Under the pieces are notes generated by a model. It saw only the letters and a program-made list of their open reading frames with translations. It searched no databases and was not told the origin of the DNA. The translations under genes and the position numbers were made by a program. This document shows, in pieces, positions 17,407-27,797 of a stretch of 64,000 nt of DNA (the stretch's first letter is position 1; every line of letters begins with the position of its first letter). This stretch comes from Bacteroides sp. M10. Lineage in GTDB: Bacteria > Bacteroidota > Bacteroidia > Bacteroidales > Bacteroidaceae. The stretch is from NCBI RefSeq assembly GCF_014334015.1, contig NZ_CP060488.1, forward strand, positions 826,501-890,500. Direction: 5' to 3'.

Positions 17407-17479
17407 CTATTAGACAGACAAAATCTTGTACCTTCTCCACACTCTCACAAGAACAATATTTTATTCAAAATATATTGAG

Positions 17480-19762
17480 TTATTCATAACACTTTACTGC
17501 AAATAAAGCTGCTGGAATCAGGCCGGAAGGATGTTCCAGAACGATTCTGATCTCATCCGTAACCAACTTCTCTGGAAATATAATCTCATTTATCGATTGA
17601 TGATTATCATTCTTCTCATAAATCAATTGATTTGTGCCATCATATATTCTATATTTCTCTACACAGAACGGCATTTTATATTCCGGATGTGTCATTTGAA
17701 CTGTTTCCATAGGCTGATCATAATCTGTATCAAAAAAGAGAGAGAGCTTCCCGACAGAAATAGCAGCATCCCATTTAATTGTCAAAGTCGGATTCGGATC
17801 TTTCAATTCTGCCACCCAAGCATTGGGTGATTGAACTGGACGGTCAATACCATTATTAATATTCGAAACAGGAAAAGCATAACAGTCTTTTTCTGTTCGA
17901 ATAGCGATATTATATCCCTCTGGTCTCCGCTTCGGACACCAGAATTCAAATTCCTCTATTCCAATATCTTCTGGGGGAGTTTGTTTTCCAAAATTGGAAA
18001 CAGCTTCATTCACCGTATTAAATACAGACAAAATTCCAGTAATCCTTTCTTGAGTATATTGCAACTGCACCAAAGGATTTTTCTTGAAAACAAGAAAAAC
18101 ATATTGCTCCTCCGGCATCACAGTTCCAAAAACTAACTCTAACTGTTGTTTACCTTGATGCAAAGCTAGTATTTTAGTTTCCAGAACCACATCCGGAGTA
18201 TGATTGAATGCTTTACTGCTAATACGAAGTTCCACTTCCAAAGCTGTTTCTTCAGAAGCACAAAGATCAACTTGCACTTTTCCCAATACATCCCCTTTTT
18301 GTAAAGGAATCATTTGAGCTACAGACTCATCCAGCACCTGCATCTCCCCATCCGCCGGAAACCCCTTAAAATGGTACTCACTGGATGCAGTCAAAGTAGC
18401 TTTCGTTACCAAATTCTCTTCGTCCCTGATTATCATATCAGGGATATACTGCCCCATTCTTGATAATTTCTTCTGCAATTCAGATACTTTCCCTAAAGAA
18501 TATACTTCTCTCGGAGAGATGTTTTCTTTCAGACACATCGCCGCAGCCATCGCAACAGCCTGAGCACTGTGTGCAGAAGTAGCCATTACACGGGTTGAAC
18601 CGAAAGCAACATGCGATACACTAATAATTCTTCCTGCAAGGAAAAGATTCTCAATTCCCCTGCTATAAAGACAACGGTAAGGAATCTGATATACCCCTTT
18701 CGCATGCCACTGATTACAAGCAGATTCCTCACCGAACACGCCGGCTGCCGGATGTAAATCAATACTCCATCCGCCATAAGAGACCGCATCTTCATGATGT
18801 CTTTGTTCTATGACATCCTGCTGGATCAGCATATAGTCGCCTTCAAACCTTCTGCTCTCCCGTTTTCCGGGAATACAGCCTACCCATTCCAGCGTCATTG
18901 TCTCCGCTTCCGGATATTTACCCGAGTTCTTGATATAATCCCACGCTCCATAAATAACCTTCCACAGTTCCCATTTAATTTGTTCGGTATCATGTACCGT
19001 ATCCAAGTCGCCACCATATTCAACCCACCATAATTTACAACCATGTTCTTTCGCATTGAAACTACGAAATCGGGGAACAGTCTTCGTAACATCCATTGCA
19101 TAAGAAGGAGCTACATATTTAACCGGCTTGCCAGTATCCTTTGTGTAGAAATATAAACTGTGTCCCAAAAGTTCACCATAATCCTCTGCCGGTGCAAACT
19201 TTTCGCCAAACTCCTCTCTGCTTTCAGCCCCCATACGGTAAGGAGCCCCGGAAAGAAAACCGACAACGCCATCACCGGAAGCATCACAAAATAAAGGAGC
19301 AGTTATTTCGTACATAGTACTGTTCTGGCTACAAAACCCTCTGACACTTTCTATTTTATGACCGGCACTCTTTTTTACCTCATACACGCAAGTATTCAGC
19401 AATAAAGTTATATTTGGTTCGCTTACCACCTTGTCAAGCATGACAGAATCAAAAATGATCGGATTCCCCTCCGAATTACGGAACGTATTTTCCACCATAA
19501 TTTCATCTATCACACCGCCTTCACGCGCCCAGCGATTATTATTTCCCATATGAGAAGTTGCTCCAAGCATCCACAACCTTATTTCGCTGGAACCATTCCC
19601 CCCCAATACCGGACGATCTTGTATAAGTACCACTTTCAGACCTTGGCGAGCCGCGGTTATAGCAGCACAAACCCCTGAAATACCTCCGCCTACTATTACA
19701 AAATCAGCCTGAAGGACATCCGTGTTAAACATTCTCACACTATTAAACTTATCAAGTACCAT
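17480..19762 (-). CDS. FAD-dependent oxidoreductase of a PUL (FAD_oxidored family)
   Basis: The 760-residue protein opens with an FAD-binding Rossmann fold (DFVIVGGGISGVCAAITAARQG, dinucleotide motif GGGISG about residue 24-29) and has RPVLGGNGSSEIR shortly after and a second flavin contact near FLAGRIISVSHVAFGSTR. The last 250 residues are beta-rich and resemble a discoidin/F5-8-type domain (about 610-755). There is no signal peptide, so it should act in the cytosol or be exported by another route. Proteins of this sort are frequent in Bacteroides PULs, probably oxidising a sugar or aglycone, but no substrate is known to me. It is the last gene of the PUL1 operon, 43 bp after the GH3 gene. 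Confidence 0.85.
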   Translation of the reverse strand: MVLDKFNSVRMFNTDVLQADFVIVGGGISGVCAAITAARQGLKVVLIQDRPVLGGNGSSEIRLWMLGATSHMGNNNRWAREGGVIDEIMVENTFRNSEGNPIIFDSVMLDKVVSEPNITLLLNTCVYEVKKSAGHKIESVRGFCSQNSTMYEITAPLFCDASGDGVVGFLSGAPYRMGAESREEFGEKFAPAEDYGELLGHSLYFYTKDTGKPVKYVAPSYAMDVTKTVPRFRSFNAKEHGCKLWWVEYGGDLDTVHDTEQIKWELWKVIYGAWDYIKNSGKYPEAETMTLEWVGCIPGKRESRRFEGDYMLIQQDVIEQRHHEDAVSYGGWSIDLHPAAGVFGEESACNQWHAKGVYQIPYRCLYSRGIENLFLAGRIISVSHVAFGSTRVMATSAHSAQAVAMAAAMCLKENISPREVYSLGKVSELQKKLSRMGQYIPDMIIRDEENLVTKATLTASSEYHFKGFPADGEMQVLDESVAQMIPLQKGDVLGKVQVDLCASEETALEVELRISSKAFNHTPDVVLETKILALHQGKQQLELVFGTVMPEEQYVFLVFKKNPLVQLQYTQERITGILSVFNTVNEAVSNFGKQTPPEDIGIEEFEFWCPKRRPEGYNIAIRTEKDCYAFPVSNINNGIDRPVQSPNAWVAELKDPNPTLTIKWDAAISVGKLSLFFDTDYDQPMETVQMTHPEYKMPFCVEKYRIYDGTNQLIYEKNDNHQSINEIIFPEKLVTDEIRIVLEHPSGLIPAALFAVKCYE

Positions 19763-19805
19763 CTTCTCGTATCTAATTAATTTTACTTCTATTTTAGCTC
19801 TAAAC

Positions 19806-22301
19806 CTACTTTTCTATCTGTATCACCTTACGCAACCGGATGTCGTCAGACGCACTTCCTACAAGCACTTCGTAACTTCCCACATCATAATCAAAATCTT
19901 TCAATTCCGTCTTATAATAAGAAAAAGCATCCTTATCCAACGTTATTTCTATTTCTTGTACGGTATTTTTCCTAATAAAATGCTTGGCAAACCCTTTAAG
20001 CTCCTTATAAGGTCTTTCAACCTTCGGGTTTATAGGTCGAATATATACCTGTGCTGTTTCTGCTCCGTCATGCTTCCCTGTATTTTTTACAGTAAACCGA
20101 ATCTTAACCACCAAGTCTCTGCCTTTTTCCCTATCTATACGTAAGTCAGAGTATTTAAACGTGGTATAAGACATTCCATAGCCGAATGCAAATTGAGGTT
20201 TCGTTTCACTGACATCATAATGCCTATACCCCATAAAAAGTCCCTCTTTATATTCTACCCGCTTATCACCATCCACATCGTAATAATATGGATAGGCCGG
20301 ATTATCTTCCCATTTCTTTTCAAAAGAGATAGGTAGTTTCCCACTGGGGTTTACCTTCCCAAACAGAATTTCAGCAACAGCCGTTCCACCCTCCTGACCG
20401 GCATACCACAAATGTAACAAAGAAGGAACTTTATCTATCCATTTTGACATATCCACATTTCCACCCGCATTCAGCAACACAACCGTATTGGGATTGGCAG
20501 CCGTAATACACTGTACTAAACTATCCTGATATTCGGGCAACTCGAAAGGACGATCATTACTTTCACGTTCACTACTTTCATTAAATCCAATGTTCACAAT
20601 AGCCACATCAGATTTCCTGGCAATCTCTACAGCCTCATCAAAAAGCAATCTATCCTCTCTCCATCCAAAAGAAATATCAACAGGATGCACATTAGCAAAA
20701 TATTCAAGGACAACAGGATATTCCTTCCCGGCCTCCAACGCCAATACAGTCTCACGAGTCGTTATTCCTTGGTCTCTCCACTCATTAATCAGCATTTCCG
20801 TACCAATCTTCAAGCGGAACCCATCGAATCCTCTGACTATGAACCGGTAATTAGCAGTCTTCTCCGGACGTACGACTCCACTCCATCGCATGGAACAGTG
20901 GTCATACGGAATACCTTTGTTTTCGGCAGCAATATGCCAGCCGTTACCTATATTAACAATCGTATCTATCACAGTTCTTGCCGGCGCTCCCTTTAAACGA
21001 ATATTATCAAAGTATTCAGCTTTAAGTCCTTTAATCCGACTCCCCGCTTCTGTGTAAAAAATTGCATTAACAACTGTTTCTGTCAAGGTAGGTACTCCGG
21101 GTGCATACGAAATCTGAAGATCCTGTCCGACATTCTTTAACCCATCCAATACTGAAACAGAATGAAACGGAAATGTATAAGAACTTCCACCTCCCGATAT
21201 ATAAGAGTTTGCATTAGGACCAATCACAGCAACTGACTTCACTTTTGAAGGATTCAATGGAAGTAGATCATTCTCATTCTTCAATAATACAATACCTTCT
21301 CTAGCCAACTCCAATGCCACTTTTGCCGCTTCCGGATTATTGTATGGAATAGAGCTATCCAACTGTTCATTATCAAAAAAACCGAACCGAAACATTATCC
21401 TCAGAATTCTCTTCACTTTCTCGTCAATAGTCGCTTCCTTCACTTTTCCAGCTTTTATCGCAGGCATCAGATTCTCCTTATTCATCCATTTGGCACGCGG
21501 CATTTCCAAATCCAAACCACCATTAGCAGCCTCCACAGCGTCATAAGTAGCCGACCAGTCACTCATAACAATTCCATCAAATCCCCATTGTTTTCTCAAC
21601 ACCTGATTATTCAAATAATCATTCTGCGTGGCATGTACTCCATTCACCGGATTATAGCTATCCATAACGGCACCCGCACCAGCTTCCTGAATGGCGGCTC
21701 TATAGACAGGCAGATATATTTCATGCAACACACGCTCATCAATATCACTGCTTACATTGTTCCTGTCCCACTCCTGATTGTTCGCAGCATAATGTTTCAG
21801 AGTAGCCACCACTTTCTGATCCTGCAATCCTTTTACGTAACCTATAGCTACCTGAGAGTTCAAATATGGATCTTCCGTGAAATACTCAAAATTTCTTCCG
21901 CACAAAGGAGAACGAACGATATTCACACCCGGTCCCAATAATATATGTACACCACGTGCTTTAGAATCTCTCCCCAATTGCTTTCCCAATTCATACACCA
22001 GCTCTCTGTTCCAGGTCGAAGCAGTCAGTACCCCTGCCGGATAAGCTGTCGATTTTCCATCTTTATGCGTACCGACAGGACCATCCGTCAACTTTATCTC
22101 GGGCACGCCCAAACGTTCGATTCCCCTTATATAAAAGCCTTTATATCCTCCTATATAATCTAATTTTTCTTCCAATGTCATGCGGTGGAGCAAATCATTC
22201 GTCCTGTCCTCCACAGGAGCTGTTTTATCTTTATATATCTGAGCAAAGCCGCCCATAGAAAAACAACTCAAAATCCCAGCGATCATTAAATGCTTCATCA
22301 T
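19806..22301 (-). CDS. Glycoside hydrolase family 3 with inserted PA14 domain
   Basis: The 831-residue exported enzyme has a signal peptide ending at GGFAQ, the GH3 TIM-barrel with the KH motif (LKHYAANN, about 169-174), the catalytic nucleophile Asp248 in GIVMSDWSATYD, an alpha/beta sandwich domain, a PA14 insertion (about 410-545, GLKAEYFDNIRLKG) and a C-terminal fibronectin-III-like domain. GH3 enzymes of this layout are exo-acting beta-glucosidases, beta-xylosidases or related; which one cannot be decided here. The PA14 domain narrows the active site in some relatives and binds sugar. It belongs to PUL1, 16 bp after the SGNH gene. Confidence 0.93.
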   Translation of the reverse strand: MMKHLMIAGILSCFSMGGFAQIYKDKTAPVEDRTNDLLHRMTLEEKLDYIGGYKGFYIRGIERLGVPEIKLTDGPVGTHKDGKSTAYPAGVLTASTWNRELVYELGKQLGRDSKARGVHILLGPGVNIVRSPLCGRNFEYFTEDPYLNSQVAIGYVKGLQDQKVVATLKHYAANNQEWDRNNVSSDIDERVLHEIYLPVYRAAIQEAGAGAVMDSYNPVNGVHATQNDYLNNQVLRKQWGFDGIVMSDWSATYDAVEAANGGLDLEMPRAKWMNKENLMPAIKAGKVKEATIDEKVKRILRIMFRFGFFDNEQLDSSIPYNNPEAAKVALELAREGIVLLKNENDLLPLNPSKVKSVAVIGPNANSYISGGGSSYTFPFHSVSVLDGLKNVGQDLQISYAPGVPTLTETVVNAIFYTEAGSRIKGLKAEYFDNIRLKGAPARTVIDTIVNIGNGWHIAAENKGIPYDHCSMRWSGVVRPEKTANYRFIVRGFDGFRLKIGTEMLINEWRDQGITTRETVLALEAGKEYPVVLEYFANVHPVDISFGWREDRLLFDEAVEIARKSDVAIVNIGFNESSERESNDRPFELPEYQDSLVQCITAANPNTVVLLNAGGNVDMSKWIDKVPSLLHLWYAGQEGGTAVAEILFGKVNPSGKLPISFEKKWEDNPAYPYYYDVDGDKRVEYKEGLFMGYRHYDVSETKPQFAFGYGMSYTTFKYSDLRIDREKGRDLVVKIRFTVKNTGKHDGAETAQVYIRPINPKVERPYKELKGFAKHFIRKNTVQEIEITLDKDAFSYYKTELKDFDYDVGSYEVLVGSASDDIRLRKVIQIEK

Positions 22302-22317
22302 TCTATTCTACTATTTG

Positions 22318-24369
22318 TTATTTAATATACTTGGAGATAACCTCTTTCCACACTGCATAACCTTCAGCCGTCAGATGTAACCCATCCTCCCGATAATGTT
22401 CCGGAAATAATTCCCCTTTTGGTGTAAACATCGGATTATATACATCTGCGTAAGCAGTATTCATTTGTTGCTCTACAAACTCTTTTATCAACGCATTTGT
22501 CTGCTCGATCCTCTCTTTGTCCTTCAATCTCCGCACAGACGGTTTGATAGAAATAAAGATAATTTCCGCTTCCGGTTTTTCTTTCCGGAGAATAAAGAAC
22601 AATCTCTTAATCTGCTCCAATATTTCATCCGGAGTCCATTGGTAACCAATATCATTATCTCCTTCGTAAACAAAAATCTGTTTAGGATGATAAGGGCTTA
22701 TCAAGCGGTCTTTGTAATTAATCAAATCTATTGTTTTCGTGCCGGAAACTCCCCGGTTAAGAACCGGCTTCCCGGGAAAATCATCTGCCAAAGTTTTCCA
22801 ATTCTCCATCGTCGAACTACCCACAAAAAGAATCAAATCTTTTGCCGGAGGATTGATGGAATCCGCCTTTTCATAACGCTTCATTTTCTGTTCCCACTTC
22901 AGTTGTTGTGGCAGTTTAGGCACTCCCTTTATGCGTTCGCATGGAATCGGTTTTCCACGTAAGAGTATCCTTCCCAAATAAATTGTAGACTGATCATACT
23001 TTTCAGGATGAGCTGTTATATCCTCCCATTGTTTATTACCGAGTATTTTTTTCTTGTCAGCTTTCTCAGAAGAGACTCGAATAGTTACTTGATGAATACC
23101 TTTTTTCAACTTTATCACATCATACTGCCCCCGATAACGATTGTTACACCAAGAATTAAAACGATTCAAAGTATAATTCCCGATACGATCATTCGCCTCA
23201 TATAGATGAAAACCTTTAGTACTAATCTCTTTCAATCGAACAAATTTTCCATCAATCAGAACTTCCACTTGCCCTACTTCTGGACCGCCAATATCAAATA
23301 AGCCTATCATATCTCCTTCAAAGCCAAAAGAAAATGATGACCCTTCCTTACTACTAGTCATCACTGTATCGAACCAGCCAGAAAACTTCTTTAAAGAAGG
23401 GGTCACTGATGTATTAATCTCTTTCCATGAATTATCAAAAGAAGCAATCTGTGAAGGGATATACATTTCGGCTTCTTCCCACTCCGAACCGAAAAGCGGT
23501 TCAGGAAGCATATGTACCTGCGAAGCACTATTTTCTTTTCGTATTTTCTCCAGTCCTCGTGCAATCGCGGAAGCATATAAGTTCCCTCCATCAGTGATAG
23601 GGTGTACCCCGTCATTAGAGAATAAAATTTTCCCAACGGCAACTTCTTTGGTCCCTTTCCAAAGTAGCTTACCAGCCTTTTCAAGTGCTGCCGCCTCCAT
23701 GCCTAAATGAATAGAAGAGAGTTGGTAATACGTTGCAATATCTTCCAATCTTTTAATCACTTGTGGAACATCCCCTTTCTGATAGACAGTAGCCTGATTC
23801 GTATAAATCGTATAAATCAAACAAATATCCGTATGAGGATTCTCTTTTATAATCTTTCGGATCATTCCCTCCATTCCGTCAGGATAACCACCATTTACGG
23901 CAAATTCAATAAAAATAAGATCCGGTTTGTACTGTAATACTTGTTCCCGAATCCGGAAAGCACCCAAATCCGTACCCGTACCAGACACTCCGGCATTAAT
24001 CCATTTAAAACAGGTATTAGAAAAAGTATTTTCCATGTATCGGGTAGTTTGCAAACGATAGCAATAATCTCCTTGCGTTATGCTACCACCAATAAAAGCA
24101 ACCGTAATTTCCTGCTCTTTCTTTATTTTTGAGTAAAAGTTAGGAAGCCCCTTTCTTACCGTACATTCTTTCTCATCATAATAATTTCCGAGTTGTATCA
24201 ATGGAATTTCCTTATCTGCCGTTGTATACACCAAAGGAGAGGCCCCTGCCTGCGAAGCAGCAATCTTATCCAAATCAGCGCGACTTTGTCCATAAACGCA
24301 GGGAAATACCGTCATTAATACCATTCCTGCAATAATAGTCCCTAATTGTCGTATCTGTATCATTTTCAT
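22318..24369 (-). CDS. Two-domain SGNH/GDSL hydrolase (putative carbohydrate esterase)
   Basis: The 683-residue exported protein has two complete SGNH catalytic sets. The first (about 85-275) has Ser96 in FIGGSITQG, a Gly in GVSGTGTD, Asn159 in EFAVN and Asp253/His256 in DGVHP. The second (about 510-683) has Ser519 in FVGSSTMENW, NRGVSGTKT, Asn572 in YEGDND and Asp662/His665 in DGLHL. A beta-rich region of about 210 residues (about 295-480) separates them. SGNH enzymes in PULs usually remove acetyl or other acyl groups from glycans. Both domains keep their Ser, Asp and His. The ATG overlaps the stop of the upstream gene by 4 bp (ATGA), suggesting coupled translation. Confidence 0.88.
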   Translation of the reverse strand: MKMIQIRQLGTIIAGMVLMTVFPCVYGQSRADLDKIAASQAGASPLVYTTADKEIPLIQLGNYYDEKECTVRKGLPNFYSKIKKEQEITVAFIGGSITQGDYCYRLQTTRYMENTFSNTCFKWINAGVSGTGTDLGAFRIREQVLQYKPDLIFIEFAVNGGYPDGMEGMIRKIIKENPHTDICLIYTIYTNQATVYQKGDVPQVIKRLEDIATYYQLSSIHLGMEAAALEKAGKLLWKGTKEVAVGKILFSNDGVHPITDGGNLYASAIARGLEKIRKENSASQVHMLPEPLFGSEWEEAEMYIPSQIASFDNSWKEINTSVTPSLKKFSGWFDTVMTSSKEGSSFSFGFEGDMIGLFDIGGPEVGQVEVLIDGKFVRLKEISTKGFHLYEANDRIGNYTLNRFNSWCNNRYRGQYDVIKLKKGIHQVTIRVSSEKADKKKILGNKQWEDITAHPEKYDQSTIYLGRILLRGKPIPCERIKGVPKLPQQLKWEQKMKRYEKADSINPPAKDLILFVGSSTMENWKTLADDFPGKPVLNRGVSGTKTIDLINYKDRLISPYHPKQIFVYEGDNDIGYQWTPDEILEQIKRLFFILRKEKPEAEIIFISIKPSVRRLKDKERIEQTNALIKEFVEQQMNTAYADVYNPMFTPKGELFPEHYREDGLHLTAEGYAVWKEVISKYIK

Positions 24370-27300
24370 TTTGAATTAAGTATGATTTCCTCCGTTTTAT
24401 CTACCTGTCCTTTCGAACTCACCGTTACTTTGACAATGGCTTTTTCGTCCATTCCCAATTTATAGAAACTCCATTCAAAGGGATAAGAAGAAACAGTACA
24501 AGATTGTCCATTACACACCACCGATACCGACATTTCTTTTTCCTTAGCCGGCGCAGTTTCAGCAAACCCATATACTGAATCCCATCCGAATGGAGAACGG
24601 ATACGGAATAAGAACACCTTACCGAAAGGTTCTCCCATATCAACCACTTTTATTCCATTTTTCAATACAGGGTAACGATTCTCCTTGCGAGTTTCAGCTA
24701 AAGGAAACGCCAAAGCCCTGAAACCTTTCCCCGGAACAGATACCTTAATCGCATTTCCAACCCGGTTTACTTTTGCTGTCTTCCCTTTCTCCGTATATTG
24801 TACAATATCACCTTGACCAACCAATTCGGCAACCTTGTCCAAGCGAATAGTAAGTGATTCTTCTTGTTTAGATTCACCGGATAAAATCACCCAAAAATAC
24901 TTATCGGAAACCGCAGTCAGATAGTTTACTGTCGGATTATCTATCTGAATCAACCCTTTCTTTATCCAAAGCTTTGCCTTGCTGTCTCCAAATATTTTCC
25001 CCTTCTCATTCCCGTAGATACGGTTCGTAAACCATACAAAGCCTTCCTGCTTGCAGAATGGAAAGTTAATATTCCCATTAGAACGTTCTATAGCTTCAGA
25101 CACCAGGTAATCCCACGTAAATGCCAAATGGGGCGGAATATGGTGATAATAGATAGAGCTTACATCCGGACCCTTATAAGGAAAGTCTGGTGACAGAGTA
25201 ATATCTGTATATCCTGTAGCATAATATCCCGGATAATTTGTAAACCGCCCAATCACTCCATTCCGGGCATAAGTCTCGTAAATAGGCTTACGAGTATATT
25301 GATAGAGACGAAGCAGATGAGGAGCCCAGTTACTCATAAAGACCGGACGCACTTGCTTTCCCTTTGTCCGCAGGAAATAAGTGGAAGGCTGTTCAAAACC
25401 TAGTCCGACCGGTGAAACAAGCCATTCCGGCACTTGCTTCTCTTGCGCATCGTTCGCCACGCGGGGGAATCCCAGACGATATTTCTCTTTTCCTTTCCAC
25501 CACAGGTTTGTATTCCCATCAAAACGGTTTCCCGGATGAATCGTTTGTAAATCCTCTGTAACGGTAGGGAAAGATCTGATTCCCGCGATGGTATTAGAAG
25601 CTCCATATTGAGCCGCTTTCAAATATTTCTCTTCTTTTGTCAACTCATACAAGTCAATCAAGTCCCACCACGGAGCATACACATTCGTATTATAAAAAGA
25701 CATCAATCCCACCGGTTGGGATGAGTTCTTATATATCTGCAAATCTATATACCGGTCGGCTGTAGAAGTAGCAAACCGTTTCCATTTCTCGTCTCCTGTC
25801 AAATTATAAGCGGAGATAGCCTGCACCCAAGAGAGAACTTGTGTAGAATATCCCTTTGTTTTTCTCAATGTATCCCCCGGCAAAGCAATAGAAACCAGCC
25901 ACGGATTCAACCCTCCTAACAGACGATGTAAACCTTCATAATAAGAAGTATTGAACTGGGAATTAAAAGGATTGAGCCGAAACGTCTCAAGCGTCTTGTT
26001 GTATCCGCTTGGAACCAGGTCTGTAGCCCATCTGTATCCACTCCGAGACAATGTATATTCTATTGTTGGCAAAGAGCGTGACAGATAAAACTCCTCGTCT
26101 TCCGAGAGGACAGACGCTGCGATAATTGCCAAAGGAGCAGCATGTACTACCGTCGGAGCCGTTTCCGGATCCCCTTCAATATCATAGAATCCTTTAAGAT
26201 GGGCATCCCATCCGCCATACTCTTCATTACGCATCAAATCCAGAATATTAAACATTGCCTCAGTCAGTGATACCTCTTTTTGCTTCCTGTAATCTTTTAC
26301 CTTATATACTTGATCCGAAATATATTCTATCACCTCATTCCAACCTGCCGGAAGTATGCCTACCACAAACTTACGTTCAATCACCTGTCCTGCCTTCACA
26401 TGAGAATCCTTCATCCCCATAACAGGAGCAAAAGCTACCGGCTGAACCACATTCTGCTCATTCTTGACGGAAAATCCCATCGGAGAAAAATCTACACTTC
26501 CCCATTCTTGCGGGAAAGTACTATCATCCCCACATATAAACGATGACATTACTCCACCCAAAGGAGTAGCAGATTCTGCAATAGCTAACGGCTGTTGCAT
26601 CATTGAAGAAAGCATCATCACCGGATGTGAAGAAACTCGTTTATACTGAAACATCGGCGAAAGAAGTATATTACTCATATTCGGTTGGGGCACAGGCTGA
26701 AAAGCTGAAAGCCCCATACTATACATTCCATCAGTAGCCGGACGACAAGATAATCTCACCTCAACATGATTGCCTTTGGCAGGCAGCGTCCAGTAACCAG
26801 TGATAGAAGATCCATTCTTCGTAATATATTGTACTTCAATACTGTTATTGTCCTTGTTCACAGCTTTCACCGGAATAGCTTCACTGAGCACTCCCGCAAC
26901 ATAAGGATTCAAATAATCCTCGTCAGACTGTACCGTATATTCTTTTCCACCAACAGTAAATGAACTTTTTGACACCGCATTCTTCCAGGAAGGAAAGAAT
27001 TTATCATTATCTACCGGACTTTGCTCCGCAGTAATAAGAAATACCTTATGGTCTTCCATAGTAGACAAGAAACGGCGCCAGGTTCCTTTCACCTTAATTT
27101 CTGTCCGGCAGGCAATCGCCTGGTTGTTTGCTCCAGCTTTTACAAAACTCACCCGAATATTCGGATTCTCTATATTAGCCACCACCTCTGCATCGGGCGA
27201 TAATAAAAGCGGAGTAGACACATTATCAAAACCCGAACCTTTCGTCTCTATTTTAACGGGATTTTTTCTCCATTTGCCCACTTCTTTTCTATCCATCTCA

Positions 27301-27794
27301 TTGGGGTTGATAGAGTGATCTTTTACCAATAGGATTGCGTCACATCGGCCGAAATTCCTCTTCGTATCATGCAATCGCAATAATACCTGTTTTTTTGCCA
27401 ACTGCACACAGCCTGCATTTTCCCAATAGAATCCGACTTTTCCATGTTTTCCAGATTCTTTCATTGGTTTCTCATCCACACTTAAACGGAATAAGCGTGT
27501 CCCCGGCAGTTTATCATAATCCGCTGACCTCACCCATACATTATAGTCTCCTTCTTCCATTATATTGACGACCGTAAGCGCATCAAACTGTTCATCAAGA
27601 CTTCCGCCACCGTTCAAACGGAGCATTGCACTCCCCATGCAATCTGCCGATCTATCTGTTGACCATTTTCCTTTGAACTGAAAAGCCTCAGCTTCAATCA
27701 AATATTTATCTTTTTGCGCATATATATTCAATCCTCCAACCACCAAAAAAAGGGTGCAAACAAGATTCTTTACTATCCAGTGATTTATGCTCAT
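24366..27794 (-). CDS. Large exported protein of unknown activity, (alpha/alpha)-barrel-like
   Basis: I do not recognise a named family for this 1142-residue protein. It has a signal peptide ending near NIYAQ, a beta-rich N-terminal half (residues 27-480, possibly a carbohydrate-binding module first: YLIEAEAFQFKGKWS), then a helical region with many Trp/Tyr/His (about 500-960) like an (alpha/alpha)-barrel hydrolase or lyase, then beta-rich segments. Residues 835-980 match the 873-residue protein of the next upstream gene: DYLVSEAIERSNGNINFP against DYLLSEISLRSNGGITYP, and IDNPTVNYLTAV against LDNPYIEYMAAL. It lies in the PUL1 operon, 3 bp after that gene. A role in degrading the PUL1 glycan is inferred from place and export only. 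Confidence 0.75.
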   Translation of the reverse strand: MSINHWIVKNLVCTLFLVVGGLNIYAQKDKYLIEAEAFQFKGKWSTDRSADCMGSAMLRLNGGGSLDEQFDALTVVNIMEEGDYNVWVRSADYDKLPGTRLFRLSVDEKPMKESGKHGKVGFYWENAGCVQLAKKQVLLRLHDTKRNFGRCDAILLVKDHSINPNEMDRKEVGKWRKNPVKIETKGSGFDNVSTPLLLSPDAEVVANIENPNIRVSFVKAGANNQAIACRTEIKVKGTWRRFLSTMEDHKVFLITAEQSPVDNDKFFPSWKNAVSKSSFTVGGKEYTVQSDEDYLNPYVAGVLSEAIPVKAVNKDNNSIEVQYITKNGSSITGYWTLPAKGNHVEVRLSCRPATDGMYSMGLSAFQPVPQPNMSNILLSPMFQYKRVSSHPVMMLSSMMQQPLAIAESATPLGGVMSSFICGDDSTFPQEWGSVDFSPMGFSVKNEQNVVQPVAFAPVMGMKDSHVKAGQVIERKFVVGILPAGWNEVIEYISDQVYKVKDYRKQKEVSLTEAMFNILDLMRNEEYGGWDAHLKGFYDIEGDPETAPTVVHAAPLAIIAASVLSEDEEFYLSRSLPTIEYTLSRSGYRWATDLVPSGYNKTLETFRLNPFNSQFNTSYYEGLHRLLGGLNPWLVSIALPGDTLRKTKGYSTQVLSWVQAISAYNLTGDEKWKRFATSTADRYIDLQIYKNSSQPVGLMSFYNTNVYAPWWDLIDLYELTKEEKYLKAAQYGASNTIAGIRSFPTVTEDLQTIHPGNRFDGNTNLWWKGKEKYRLGFPRVANDAQEKQVPEWLVSPVGLGFEQPSTYFLRTKGKQVRPVFMSNWAPHLLRLYQYTRKPIYETYARNGVIGRFTNYPGYYATGYTDITLSPDFPYKGPDVSSIYYHHIPPHLAFTWDYLVSEAIERSNGNINFPFCKQEGFVWFTNRIYGNEKGKIFGDSKAKLWIKKGLIQIDNPTVNYLTAVSDKYFWVILSGESKQEESLTIRLDKVAELVGQGDIVQYTEKGKTAKVNRVGNAIKVSVPGKGFRALAFPLAETRKENRYPVLKNGIKVVDMGEPFGKVFLFRIRSPFGWDSVYGFAETAPAKEKEMSVSVVCNGQSCTVSSYPFEWSFYKLGMDEKAIVKVTVSSKGQVDKTEEIILNSK

Positions 27795-27797
27795 ATC

